Source of the DNA: Roridomyces roridus
Lineage: Eukaryota; Basidiomycota; Agaricomycetes; Agaricales; Mycenaceae
Reading direction: 5' to 3'
Assembly (NCBI GenBank): GCA_029378245.1
Contig: JARKIF010000013.1
Span: forward strand, 1,629,997 to 1,693,996
DNA length: 64,000 bases
Positions 53,560 through 63,739 of the stretch are shown here, one piece after another (within the stretch, counting starts at the first letter, position 1; each line of letters begins with the position of its first letter). The notes beneath the pieces are model-generated. The model did not search any database. It was not told the origin of the DNA and saw nothing but the letters and a program-made list of their open reading frames with translations. Both the position numbers and the translations under genes were made by a program.

Positions 53560-54270
53560 CTGCTGGAAGCTGTGGTCAGTAAGTCACCACCGGATGGCTG
53601 ACTCGGAGTTTACTCACTAACAGACGAGGACGCCAACTCTCCTGGCGGCTGCAGCATTACACGAAACTTGGATGGTTCTCCAGCCCTTTCTCTGCTTCGT
53701 ACACTGACCACGCCCGCCAAGTCGAGAGCCCCGCGCTAATGCTGATGATAATCGTGCACACGAGCAGAACGATTCGCCACCAGCCGATATCGCTGGAGAA
53801 ACAGGTGAGCTGCACGTGGATATATATTATTTGTTGGCGGTGGAGGCTACTTACTGCTGGTGCGTCGCTATTAGAGCGATCTGGAGAGCGGCAGCCCTGT
53901 GGTCAAGTTTAGTGGAGGCGGGTGAGATAGGCCTGAGTGGAGGGGAGTATACGTACGCGAGATCGCAGACGAAGAAAATGGCTGGAGAAGGAGGTCGTTC
54001 AGTCAAGATTCGAAGGGATGCGCAGAAAGTTACTTACTGAAGCTGTCAAGTCGTATTGGTATGTAGGGCTCTACAAACAGAGCAATGGTACGTACGTGAT
54101 TGCCTTTGAGAGAGCAGATTGGCAGGGCATGGATTGGGGTGCAGAGAATGCGCAGACAACATACTTATATATTCCCCAGAAGCTGTTGAACGGTGACATC
54201 TCGTTGACAAGAGCCATGCATTGTCCATATGGCGACGATGGTAATAGAGTAGCGGGGAGGTACACAGAGA
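53560..54270 (-). pseudogene. Tandem membrane-protein gene, copy 2
   Basis: Minus strand encodes SDIGWWRIVLLVCTIIISIS followed by AGLSTWRAWSVYEAEKG, a transmembrane helix and conserved W-R-A-W. An intron-like gap precedes it (QLT-CFSS). Further exons toward 54270 are unclear. The unit repeats 47160-53130 and, with its two upstream tRNA-like units, forms a tandem duplication. It may still be a gene; I cannot assemble a full frame. Confidence 0.4.
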
Positions 54271-54289
54271 CAGCCTAGCATGCGGGACC

Positions 54290-54520
54290 AGAAGCGTATC
54301 CATCCCTTTCTTCCTTGTATTGCTTCCACGCCCGCCAAGTGGAAAACCCGGTGCTCGCAGCGAAAAAGACGAAGCAAGCGAGGAGAGTGTATCTCCACCA
54401 CTCGGGACGGCTAGAGAAATTTGGCGTGAGCTGCTGACGGGAGTCACTTGGAGTTGAGAGAGAGGTTTACGGGTGGCGTGTCGCTAGCGAGGCGATCAGG
54501 AAGCCGATATAGCTGCGACT
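54290..54520 (-). pseudogene. Tandem membrane-protein gene, copy 3 (partial)
   Basis: Encodes RPEWWRYTLLACFVFFAAST then GFSTWRAWKQYKEGK, paralogous to copies 1 and 2. Only this exon and a short upstream piece ending ASRHP are seen. Confidence 0.4.
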
Positions 54521-54858
54521 AGACTCAGCCGAAGGCGCGATAGATGCAATGGAACGCACGCAAGATTGAAGAGGAATATCGCAGCTGGTCGGAAAACCTC
54601 GTCAAGTGGGTCGCACAAGCTCAAGAAAACTGGAAATACCCGAGCTGAAAATGGACTGGTGAGTTTGACTCGGAGACCCGGGAAAACGCACATTAGGAGC
54701 ACTGTGCGTTTAGAAAAGGGGAAAAACGCGGGCATGGCGAAGGAAGGAGGAGCAGAAGGTCGTGCAGGTCATATATTCGTCCGAAAGCTGTCAGATACGG
54801 ATCAGAGGCTGTACGCTTTTCCTCCCCCTTTCTTCCCACTGCCCCGCCTTGGCCCGCC

Positions 54859-56646
54859 ATGGATTTCTTCAATATCTGGGCACTCTTACTCCCGCTCTTC
54901 TCCTCCTGGTACGGCGAGAACTACGATAAATGTCTCGCCCTCAAGTCGAGCCTCAATCTCGACAACACCACCATCCTCGACGTGTCTTATGTCCCCGCCC
55001 GAGGATCTGTGAAAACTTGGCATGCACCATGCGGCGCCAAGTCACAGCGTACCACCGCCTCGTTCTGCCGAGTACAATTTTCGACAGAGACGAGCTCGAC
55101 GTCGGCGATCCGCGCAGAGGCGTGGCTCCCCGATGAGTGGTATGGACGCTTCTTAGCTGTGGGGAATGGCGGCCTCGGTGGATGTGCGTCTCCTTGCCAA
55201 TCTTTCCGAGAATATGACCTATAGCACGATGCAGGCATTGCATACCGAGACCTCGACTACGGCTCCGCGATGCACTTTGCCACCGTTGCCTCTAACAACG
55301 GGCATGATGGCAATTCGGGCGTCGCTTTCCTCGGGAACCCAGAGGTCCTAAAAGACTTTGCCTCCCGCTCAATCCACACCGAATCTGTGATTGGGAAGCA
55401 AATCGTCGAAGCGTACTACGGGCGTGAGCACGACAAGTCTTACTACCTCGGCTGCTCGACGGGCGGACGGCAAGGGACGTACAGTGCGCTTCACTACCCC
55501 CAGGACTTCGACGGAATTCTGGCGGGTGCGGCGGCGACGGACTTTAACCATCTTCTCCACTGGACGGGGATGTTGGCCCGCGCGACTGGTGCCCCAGACC
55601 AATCCTCCCCAGCTTACATCCCACCGAAACTATGGAAACTCGTCACGGCAGAGATTCTCTCGCAGTGCGATGCCATAGACGGCGTCCTGGACGGTATGAT
55701 CACCGAACCGGACGCGTGTGATTTCCGCCCCGAGGCACTAATCTGCCCCGGGGGTGAAAGTGGCGACAAATGCTTGAGTCGCACGCAGGTAGAGGCGGTT
55801 CGCAAGGTTTACTCGCCGTTGTATGGCGCGGACGGCGAGCTCATCTACCCGCGCTTCGACCCGGGTCCGGACCCCATCCAAGGCGGCCTTCTGGCGCTTT
55901 CAGATGGCGAATTCCCTCCTTATACGAAGGTGAGTGGACTCTCCCTCGAAATCCATTCATGCCCAACGCATATAGGATTGGCTTCGATATGCCGTCCTCA
56001 ATGTTTCCATCGAGGAGACGTTTGATTTTGGGACGTACGGCGCCAAGCAGGGACGACGAATGGAAGCCGTCAACCCTGGTGGGATTGCCACGTTTAACGG
56101 CGACATGTCTGCGTTCCGTGAGGGCGGGGGCAAGTTTTTGACGTATCATGGGAGGGGAGATGCGGTGCGTCGCAATTCAAATTGCCGTGGATCCGAGATT
56201 TGACTGAACCAACGAACATCTGTTAGCTCATCCCTTCAGGCAATTCGAAGAGGGTGTACAACCTCATAGCAAGGACGCTTGGTACGCCGTCTTTGGATGA
56301 CTTTTATCGACTGTTCCTCGTCCCTGGGATGGATCACTGTGCCGGCGGTGTTCAAGGTGGAGTTGCCGGAGCCTCCGAGTTTGGGCAGCTCGGTGGGACG
56401 AATAAGGTGAGTGGGATTTCGCTTTGTGTGATGACGCAGGATCGTTGATTGGCTGCCTCATAGGGTGTCAACGCATCCTCGCATAACATCCTCCTCGCGC
56501 TCGTAGATTGGGTCGAGGGGGGTGTGGCTCCGGCGAATATCACTGGTACCGCGACGGGTAAGGGCAAGGAGGAGCGCGTGCATTGCCGGTATCCGATGAG
56601 GAGCGTGTGGGATGCCGAGGAAAAGGTTTTTGGATGTGTGGTTTGA
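54859..56646 (+). CDS. Tannase/feruloyl-esterase family protein, secreted
   Basis: Ester hydrolase of the tannase family acting on plant phenolic esters. The N-terminus MDFFNIWALLLPLFSSWYG is a probable signal. The body has IRAEAWLPDEWYGRFLAVGN, YGSAMHFATVASNNGHDGNS, the nucleophile segment YYLGCSTGGRQGTYSALHYP (Cys-Ser of the C-S-D-H-C motif) and YPQDFDGILAGAAATDFNHL. Further on are LVPGMDHCAGGVQGG (His-Cys of that motif) and a final exon ending HCRYPMRSVWDAEEKVFGCV. Introns at about 55184-55241, 55930-55977, 56165-56226 and 56407-56463. About 500 residues, normal for the family; no lesion seen. Confidence 0.88.
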
Positions 56647-56844
56647 GTGCGTTTCTGCTTGTCGAGAGCTAACTGTGAAGTTAGGATTTGTATAGATACC
56701 CTTTGGGCTTTAACGTGTAAATGGTGGAATGCACTGTTGTGTATTGTGGATACCAAGGATCGTGAACGTCAAAGCCTCTGGTGTGTCTGCTGCAATCGCC
56801 ATGGCTGTTAGATTTCGTTGGAAAAAAAAATTGGACTCGGGAAT

Positions 56845-56929
56845 GACCCATCCCCGAATCGAACGAACAGTCCTGCTGAAAATGCAGCCACCGATATATA
56901 GTGCGCAGGTGCGGGACCACCGCTGGGTC
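56845..56929 (-). ncRNA. tRNA-like unit 25
   Basis: GACCCAG/ATGGGTC ends (6 of 7), GCGG-TGGTC-CCGC hairpin, middle stem CCTGC/GCAGG, loop TTCGATT. T9-equivalent at 56822-56830. Upstream palindrome-like CACTGCAGTA at 56965. Confidence 0.72.
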
Positions 56930-58100
56930 TCTCTATGTGCAGCTCCCAAGCTGATTCAGATATACACTGCAGTACTTGTGTTTGGCCAACAGGAAGTTTG
57001 TTCCCGTTGAGCGGAGGTTGCACCACATGGATCCGATTCCGAGGCTCGTTTCTTGAACCCACGGCCGAATAAAGGTCGGAACAAAGGAGTGCGTCCGGGA
57101 GTTGGGATAACCGGAGCACCGGGGCACCGAAGCACCGATCATTTGGTGATCTCGGTGTTTTGCCGCTCGGCACAAACAAGCAAACACATCAGATCATTAC
57201 TCCTGAGTCCTGACTTCACCATGACCACGCCCATTGTCCACGCCTGCCCCCGCCAGCCCACCTGGTTGCCTCGCGAAGTCTGTTGCCTTCCACGTCCCTC
57301 ATCCCTCGTCGCCGTCGCATCGCGACAACGGTCGGAAACAAGTCGGAAATCGGCATTGCATCAAAGTGGCAATATCGCAAGTCCCTCACGTTGCCAACCC
57401 GCATGCCCACGGCCACAACAGCTCTTGGAAACATCTCAGGGTTGATGGAGGAGCAAGGGAGGACAGAAACACTCATGGCGAGGCTCACCTTGGTCTCACC
57501 CGCACTCGTAAGTCGCTATTCATCTTGATTCTTGATCATGAAGTCGCCCAAGCGTCCAGATACTGTCCCTCCCACCGAGTGTACGTCCAGGCCCTCATCC
57601 TTTTGCGCATCGACTCCCATCCCGCTCCACCCCTTCTTCTCTTCCGTGACTCAGATGGACATGTTCCCACCTCATCGCTGGCCCCTCGAGTGCATATCTG
57701 CCGCCTTCCCCTTCTCATCCCGAACTTGTCCCAGCCCATCTGCTCGTCTCGCCCCCGCATCGCCCCCGCTTTGCGCCCCAAATCTGCCGCTCCCGCCGTT
57801 CGGCTGCTTCACCCTTCTCTCATAATAGTATTAGATACAATGTGATTCGATGCTGATTTAATATTACATGGCATTGAGTATGAACTGGTCAATGGAGAAA
57901 GAGGGAGTGAATGGAGGACTGTCCAACGAGCCAGAGACGAGCGAGGTGATACATGTTGGCCGTGATGGCAGCCGCAGCGGCAGATCACTGTAGCACAGCC
58001 ATCCGATCGTCGGTGCTGCGGTTATCCCAACTCCCGAATTTTGTGGAACAAAGTTTCTTTTCTTTTTTTTGAATAAAATAAAGTGAGACGACCGCTCAAT

Positions 58101-58185
58101 GACCCATTCCCGAATCGAACGGGTTTTCCTGCTGGAAAGATTGCCAACCCAAGACGGTGTGCAGGTGCGGGGCCACCGCTGGGTC
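58101..58185 (-). ncRNA. tRNA-like unit 26
   Basis: GACCCAG/ATGGGTC ends, middle stem CCTGC/GCAGG, perfect T arm CCCG-TTCGATT-CGGG. Upstream TATATAAAGG and palindrome CACTGCAGTG (58217-58226). Confidence 0.72.
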
Positions 58186-58363
58186 TGTGCCTTTATATAG
58201 CTTCCAAGCTCATATACACTGCAGTGTTTCTCCAAGGGAATCCTTTCCCGTTGCGTCGGTGGCTCCACGCTCGACCCTAGGCTCGTTTCTTGAACCTAGG
58301 AGTGAGTAACGGTCAAAATGAATTTCAAAGAAAAATAAAAAGAAATGTGAATGTCCACCGAAT

Positions 58364-58453
58364 GACCCATTCCCGAATCGAACGGGTTATGCTGCTGGAA
58401 AGATTTCGATCATTCAGTGGACAATGTGTGCAGGTGCGGGCTACCGCTGGGTC
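58364..58453 (-). ncRNA. tRNA-like unit 27
   Basis: Same scaffold as unit 26 with a different central loop. Hairpin GCGG-TAG-CCCGC, CTGC/GCAG. T5-equivalents at 58331-58341. Palindrome CACTGCAGTG at 58481-58490. Confidence 0.72.
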
Positions 58454-58620
58454 TGTTGGTATACCTTCCAAGCTGATATACACTGCAGTGTTTCACGTAA
58501 GGGCGGCACCACACTCGCCGTTCGCGAGACCAGAACTGTTAGATGTCGATAACGGCTGGAAAGAGGCGAGAAAGAAGCCTGGATAAAAAATGGTTGGACT
58601 CAAGTTGACGTCCAGCGCAT

Positions 58621-58673
58621 GACTCGTGCCTGGATCGAACAGGCTGCCTGCTTGCAAAGGTTTATCCACGAGC
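58621..58673 (-). ncRNA. tRNA-like unit 28, D hairpin lost
   Basis: 53 nt. CTCGTG/CACGAG ends pair 6 of 6, unlike any other copy. T arm CCTG-TTCGATC-CAGG. T6-equivalent at 58585-58590. Confidence 0.55.
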
Positions 58674-58868
58674 TTGTCTTGGATGGCGAGCATGCTCGGA
58701 GGAGCAGCAGGATCAAATTGCTTGGAGCTGTTGAAATCTCCCGACAATCAGGGATCTGGTACTTGTGGTTGTGATAAGAGTAGAGCAAAAATTGAGAGAA
58801 TAAAAGGTGTATAATACTGCCACTGGGGGACTCCAAAAAAAAACACTTTGCTCACAAACTACCACAAC

Positions 58869-58949
58869 GTCCACTCCTGAATCGAACAGGGACTATGCTG
58901 GTACGTAGATGCATGACGACTGAACGCGGATGCAGACCACTGCAATGGC
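58869..58949 (-). ncRNA. tRNA-like unit 29
   Basis: Hairpin GCAG-TGGT-CTGC: both strands of the stem changed together against GCGG/CCGC. T arm CCTG-TTCGATT-CAGG. End stem weak. T9-equivalent at 58835-58843. Confidence 0.6.
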
Positions 58950-59237
58950 TTCATTGATCGTTAGAATTCGCTCCACAACAGAGCAAAGCTGGTGCCATCA
59001 GTCTACTTCCCACGGTTGAATCTGCGGTCAAAGGAGTTTTCTGCGACAATTCGGCGGAACTTCTCCACAACTCACTTACTTGCCACCAAATGAGAGTGTT
59101 CCTGTGAATATGCTGCCTCAAAAAATCGGGTGCATAGGCTGCTCGTACCGGTAACCCAGTGAATCGGTGGACCCCAGTCTCAGGTGGGATGCCGGAGACA
59201 AGTATTTCTGGTGGGTTCGTCTTGAACAAAAATCGGA

Positions 59238-59290
59238 CTCGAGTCATCCCGAACTCAACGGACTCCCGGTTGGCTGAACTCGACTGTTAC
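59238..59290 (-). ncRNA. Degraded tRNA-like unit
   Basis: T-arm-like CCGTTGAGTTCGG and a GACTCGAG end near 59238, with a T5-equivalent just downstream. Confidence 0.3.
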
Positions 59291-59358
59291 AGCCACGAAA
59301 AACTAAATTTATGTAAACCAGAAATAGGTTTGGACGGTAGCTATAGATATTAGGGGTT

Positions 59359-60728
59359 TCAAGTCGAACATGGCAACTCCTCCCCCCTCATCGTCTGCAT
59401 GAACATCTGCCACGCCGCCTCTCCACGCTCCAGCCCATCCGCCTCGTTCCCATACGCAGGAACCTCGTGCCCCGCGCCCTTGACGCGCAAATACGAGAGC
59501 AAACCCGTGGCCTTGTACAGCCCTGCGTTCTTGCCCTTGACGGTGTACGTCTACAGCGCCTGTTGAATGCGCTGCTGAACCGTGTCGTTTCCCCCGTTGT
59601 TGCACGCGATGATCTAGATGAATGAGACCTCCTGACCTTTTAAAGAGAAAGAAGGGAAGGTACCTGGTCCTTGCACCCTCCCGTTTGGTTCCATGCCGTT
59701 TTGGCGTCAGCGATCCAGTCGGTGGGGACCAGCGTGACGACGTAGGGGTTCTCCTCGGCGTAGGTTATGTATTCCGAGTATTGCGTAAACGAATCCTGCA
59801 TGATGTTCCGTAAAACAGCAGTACGACGATAGGAGGAACTCGGCGCACAGTAATACCATTGCCGATCCCCAGCGCTTTCATGTTGAGGTGAACACCCGCC
59901 GTAGTGTGGCCCCGGATGGCGGTATTTTGTGCGAGAAAGTATTTGGCAAACACGGGGCCGTAGTGTCCCCCATATCTTTCAATTGTTGCAAGTATGCACA
60001 CGAAACGACTGAAGACGACGCACGACTCGGTCCAAATACCCAAATCATTCTTGACCAAATGAGCGAACCTTTCGTCGGCCAAGAACATTTGGAGGAACGT
60101 CCAGAGATCCGCGGCAGCCTCCTCCGATGTACCTACTTTCTCCTCCCCGTGCGAGAAGCCGACGCCGACGGGTTGGTCGATGTACGAGTCATTGGTGATG
60201 CGGCAGGGACCGTTTTCTTGCAACAGGCCTATCATGCTGCTACTGCCGGGCTGAAGAGCGATCAGGATGATGGAATGCGCGTCGACGACGGACGTACTCC
60301 TCCGTTAAACCACAGAACGAGGGGCGCGTTGGCCGGGTTCTTGCGCGCGTCAAAGTACCAAAACCTACGTGGAATTCGAGTAAGAGAACGCGATGCGAAA
60401 TATACGCGTACCAAATGCTCTGATTCGCCGCAATGTCCCCATACCCAGACGCCTGGTAGACGTTCTGCGTCGTTTTCTAGTCGCGTGCGGCGCGTGAGCA
60501 GGCAGGATGAGCCACGAAAAGGGCGAAGAATTTACCACAGATGCCAGAGTTCTCCGTGACGCGCAGCTTGCCTGGCGTCCGCGCGACTGCCGGGGTAGTC
60601 TTGATTGTGAAACTCTTGTCGCCAACACCGCCGATGACTCCATTCCGCTCGGGGATTTCACCGGTACTCTTGAGCGCGAGAGTGGCGGAGGGTATAACAG
60701 CAAGAGCGAGCCACTTGGGGAGCAGCAT
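59359..60728 (-). pseudogene. Serine carboxypeptidase (S10) with internal deletion
   Basis: Begins as a normal vacuolar or secreted carboxypeptidase: signal MLLPKWLALAVIPSATLAL, FDARKNPANAPLVLWFNGG joined over an intron to SSSMIGLLQENGPCRITNDS, YIDQPVGVGFSHGEE, and the nucleophile in ESYGGHYGPVFAKYF (rebuilt over an intron near 59980-60025). After CNNGGNDTVQQRIQQAL there is an in-frame TAG, then the far C-terminus (YLRVKGAGHEVPAYGN, with the catalytic histidine). About 150-200 residues expected between them, including the catalytic aspartate, are missing. The copy is probably inactive unless the gap is an unrecognised intron join. Confidence 0.72.
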
Positions 60729-61344
60729 GGGCGAGGGAGAGAAAAGACGACAAGAGACGCGTCGTGCGCGTCTGGTTTTTCAAACAAGCCGATGATCGGC
60801 GTTGCGTAGGACTGATTGGTGTTTCATCGAACTGCGGCAGACTGCGGTTTATTGGGACTCGCCGTTCTACCATGGGGAGCTGAGCTGCGGGCCAAGCCAT
60901 CACGATGGCTCTTTCCTGATGCCTGATGGAAGCCACGTGTCAAAGCGCAGCAAAGCGCCAAGCAGTTGACTGTTCTTATCAAACGTCCCGTTCTGCCGAG
61001 TCCCGCGATCATTTCGGCACTCCTCTTTCTGGAGTCCGTAGTGAGTCTCTTTGTAAGCCCGCCGACCCTTTCCCATCGGCTCATCCAGTTGAACCTGCGT
61101 CTCCGTTGGTTGAGTGCGCACCCACATTGAGCAAGAGTTTGCTTCGTTTCCAGCAAAAAGAAATAGCGCGCGCACTGAGCTGCATGGCTGGAGCCTGGAT
61201 CAAACAAGCGGGCCTGCCTCATGGGAGGGGCGGAGGGCCACCGCCTCCAGCGTTTCATCACACCGTCGAGTGAGTGTTCGTCTCGTTGAGAATTTAGCAT
61301 CCATTGGTCGCATAGAGAGATACATAGTGAAATTGCGAAAGAGT
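60729..61344. other. Intergenic with one tRNA-like unit
   Basis: Contains the unit at 61187-61251. No protein gene recognised. Confidence 0.5.
61187..61251 (-). ncRNA. tRNA-like unit 30, divergent end stem
   Basis: 65 nt. Ends GCTGGAG/CTCCAGC pair at 7 of 7 although the sequence is unlike GACCCAC/GTGGGTC. D-like hairpin GCGGTGG…CCGC, T loop TTTGATC. T5-equivalent at 61155-61159, 28 nt away. Confidence 0.6.
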
Positions 61345-62137
61345 TCAATCGTCCAGGGGGACAGGCTCGCCGACCTTTTCGTACAGTATGTCTGAGCGTA
61401 CGGTGACCTTGACGCCTCCCGTAACCAACTCGCCCGTATGCAGCAAATCGGCGTGCTGGAAGATCAAGGCGCGGCCAGGGCGCGCCTCTACGTCAGCGTA
61501 GTCGTCCCGATCGTCGTCCAAGGAGAGGAAGCGCGTCGACCCGCCTTGTGGAGGTAGAAAGCTCTCGTCTGACCCAGAGGCGTTGGACGGGAGGTAGAAC
61601 TGAAGCGTGAAGAATGTGCGTTGCTTCGTCTCTCTACAATTGGCGTTCAGACAAACTTGAGAACGAGAGACGAAAGTTGACTCACTGGCAGACGTACGTG
61701 CCATCGGCATGCTCTTTGAAAAAGCCGCCCACGGGGTACCTCAAGTACCTCAACCGTTCATTTAACCTCACCATCCGCCACTTCTGCCTCGCCCTCGTCA
61801 TCTCGCGGCCCCGGATGTATGCAGGCATCTCGATCTCTTCAATGGCCCCCAAGAACGGGCGCATCCGCGCGAAGATCTTCTCGGAGAGCTCAAACGAGTC
61901 GTAGATGAGGCGATCCCCTTTCCTGTACGACGTGTCCGTAAAGGCGTAATCCCCAGCGTTGATTTGGGCTATCTGCCAAGGGCCAGAGGATTCGGCTTCG
62001 GCGAGGAAAGCGGTGAGCTCTTCGCGAGTGAAAAGGGAGTCGAGGACGATGGCGTAGCAGGATTTGTACTCGGGAAGCCCGGCTGCGGGGAAGTCAACGA
62101 GGCCGCTGGGGACAAAGCGCTGGTTGGGGTCGGACAT
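61345..62137 (-). CDS. 2-oxoglutarate/Fe(II) oxygenase, prolyl-4-hydroxylase-like
   Basis: Non-haem iron dioxygenase with the double-stranded beta-helix fold. The chosen start is MSDPNQRFVPSGLVDF; an upstream in-frame ATG at 62377 adds 80 residues that look like untranslated leader. YRKGDRLIYDSFELSEKIF and LNERLRYLRYPVGGFFKEHA lead to the iron ligands H-A-D. After an intron of about 60 nt (near 61625-61685) come TFFTLQFYLP, RALIFQHADLLHTGELVTGG with the second histidine, and VRSDILYEK with the 2OG-binding arginine. About 240 residues. Substrate may be protein proline or a small molecule; it cannot be told. No lesion seen. Confidence 0.82.
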
Positions 62138-62720
62138 GGTGGTGGGTTGGAAGAAGAGATGGGAGAAGCTGTGAAAGTCCAGGCTGTGTATATATATGTA
62201 TGGGCGGTGCCGAAATGCCCAAGGAATCTGTCTCACGTCAATCGGATAACTGGAAGAGTCCAGAGAGGAGGTGGCAAGCGGTGGCAAGCGGTACACGGCG
62301 CTGCAAGTAGAGGGAAAGCTGGATACGGAGGGAGACTGGGAAAGTGTTAGCCCCTCTTCGGCAGTAGAAGGGTTCAATAGGGGTGGCTTTGTGACTCGAT
62401 TTCTGATCCGTCGGTATGACTCGCGGTGAAGCTTGGGTGAGGCAAATGCGGCAGGTGAAGGGTATGGTGTGGTACAGGCGACGATCTATGGCGATGGTAC
62501 GCAGACCAAGGGAAGTCGGTACATATCGATGGTGGTGGGAGATAAGAAGCGTTTCAAACTCCGATCATGATTTGATTGCCGTCAGATGTTTCTTATGCTG
62601 TTCTCGATGTAAGAATCGGATCCGTGGCACGGTTCAATCATGTGCGTATGCTAGTAGGATGATCGGCACTGAGCCAGAAAAGAAAGAAAAAGAAAAAAAG
62701 AGGGGGCGAACAGGATGGAT
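62138..62720. other. Intergenic
   Basis: Includes a TATATATATG motif near 62190-62200, a likely TATA region for the oxygenase gene, and a duplicated AGGTGGCAAGCGGTGGCAAGCG near 62270. No gene recognised. Confidence 0.45.
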
Positions 62721-62804
62721 GTCCCACTCCCGAATCGAACAGGACTCACTGCCAAAACATGGTCGACGGGTGTTGAGTGCAGAGGCGGACCACCGCCGCG
62801 GGAC
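62721..62804 (-). ncRNA. tRNA-like unit 31
   Basis: GTCCCGC/GTGGGAC ends pair with one G-T; hairpin GCGG-TGGT-CCGC; T arm CCTG-TTCGATT-CGGG. T7-equivalent at 62693-62699. Confidence 0.7.
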
Positions 62805-63021
62805 GTGTTTACCTAGTCACACAATATGCTCATATGCAGACTAGAGTTTGTCGTGCCTCGCGCTGGTGGCATTCCCACGGTTGAAATGCTTCTGACCCGC
62901 CGGACATAAATACTGATCCAAACACCGAATATCTAACAGTTTGCTTGCTGAAATTCGGCTTTCAAACTCATTTTTTTTCTGTCAGCTCGACGTTTGCAAA
63001 AAAGCCGACCAAGAGAGCCAC

Positions 63022-63113
63022 GACACGCGCCTGAATCGAACAGGCTCCCGCTAGCTAACTTTACAAGCAAATCAAAGAAAAGTTGGCGGGCGCGGACCCG
63101 CCGCAATAGAAGG
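63022..63113 (-). ncRNA. tRNA-like unit 32
   Basis: 3' end CGTGTC with T arm GCCTG-TTCGATT-CAGGC. The 5' end stem is lost. Middle GCCCGC/GCGGGA-type stem. T6-equivalent at 62998-63003. Confidence 0.6.
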
Positions 63114-63224
63114 GTGATCAAGTGTCTAAACAACTCGTTCGTGATGGCCTTGAGCCGGACGTTGGATGTGAGCAATCCCGGCACACCACAAAAGTATCAA
63201 CTGTATCGACTACATACTATGCAT

Positions 63225-63270
63225 GAAGGCCGAATCGAAACAGGCTCCGGCGGATCAATACACCTTGAAA
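63225..63270 (-). ncRNA. Degraded tRNA-like unit
   Basis: T-arm-like CCTGTTTCGATTCGG with an inserted T, and a short TGATCCGCC remnant of the 5' half. Confidence 0.3.
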
Positions 63271-63506
63271 GTGGGCTCTCAGATCTCAGACGTCGCATAG
63301 CCGTTGCTGCAGTTGAATATCAACCGGGTGGTATAGCCTATGTGGGCTGAAATGGGAATAATGAATTATTCAGCAAAAAAGCTTCCGGAGACCCGGATAT
63401 AGACTCGAACCAGTCCACGGGCACTTTTGCAGGGGAAGGTATTGGTGTCCCATAGGAGGTATTCCTGAAGTAAATGCTGGTCCGAGCATAAGTACGACCA
63501 AGCCAT

Positions 63507-63596
63507 GACACGCGCCTGAATCGGACCGTTAGTAGAGGATCGTCGATTCCTAAGACTTCACATTCAACGGATGCGGACCACCGCAATACACGTGTC
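63507..63596 (-). ncRNA. tRNA-like unit 33
   Basis: GACACG/CGTGTC ends pair fully, a compensatory set of changes against GACCCA/TGGGTC. Hairpin GCGG-TGGT-CCGC intact. T loop TCCGATT. No clear T run within 40 nt. Confidence 0.65.
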
Positions 63597-63739
63597 TGGT
63601 CGAGTCACTGGAAATGCATAAGTCTGGTTGTTAGCCCGGTCTCGGAAAACAAGGGCAACGACTTGGATTAGTAACCTGAGTTGCGTGTGAAGAAAAGTTC
63701 TCCGCTGGGATACTGTCGCACGGCAGAGAGTTGAGTGTA

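Larger units (their letters stand above)
56647..59358. other. Repeat-rich intergenic region
   Basis: Holds five tRNA-like units and one weak one, all on the minus strand, with duplicated flanks (CTCGTTTCTTGAACC at about 57045 and 58280). CT-rich open frames at 57200-57830 show no family signature, and I do not call a gene there. Confidence 0.5.

Noticed and set aside
57060..57090. A further tRNA-like relic (CCCACGGCCGAAT…)
   Set aside because: Only about 15 bases resemble the 3' end of the unit, interrupted by an insertion; too little to support a call.
57207..57835. Candidate gene from long open frames
   Set aside because: The frames are driven by CT-rich composition, show no domain or hydrophobic pattern, and overlap in several phases.
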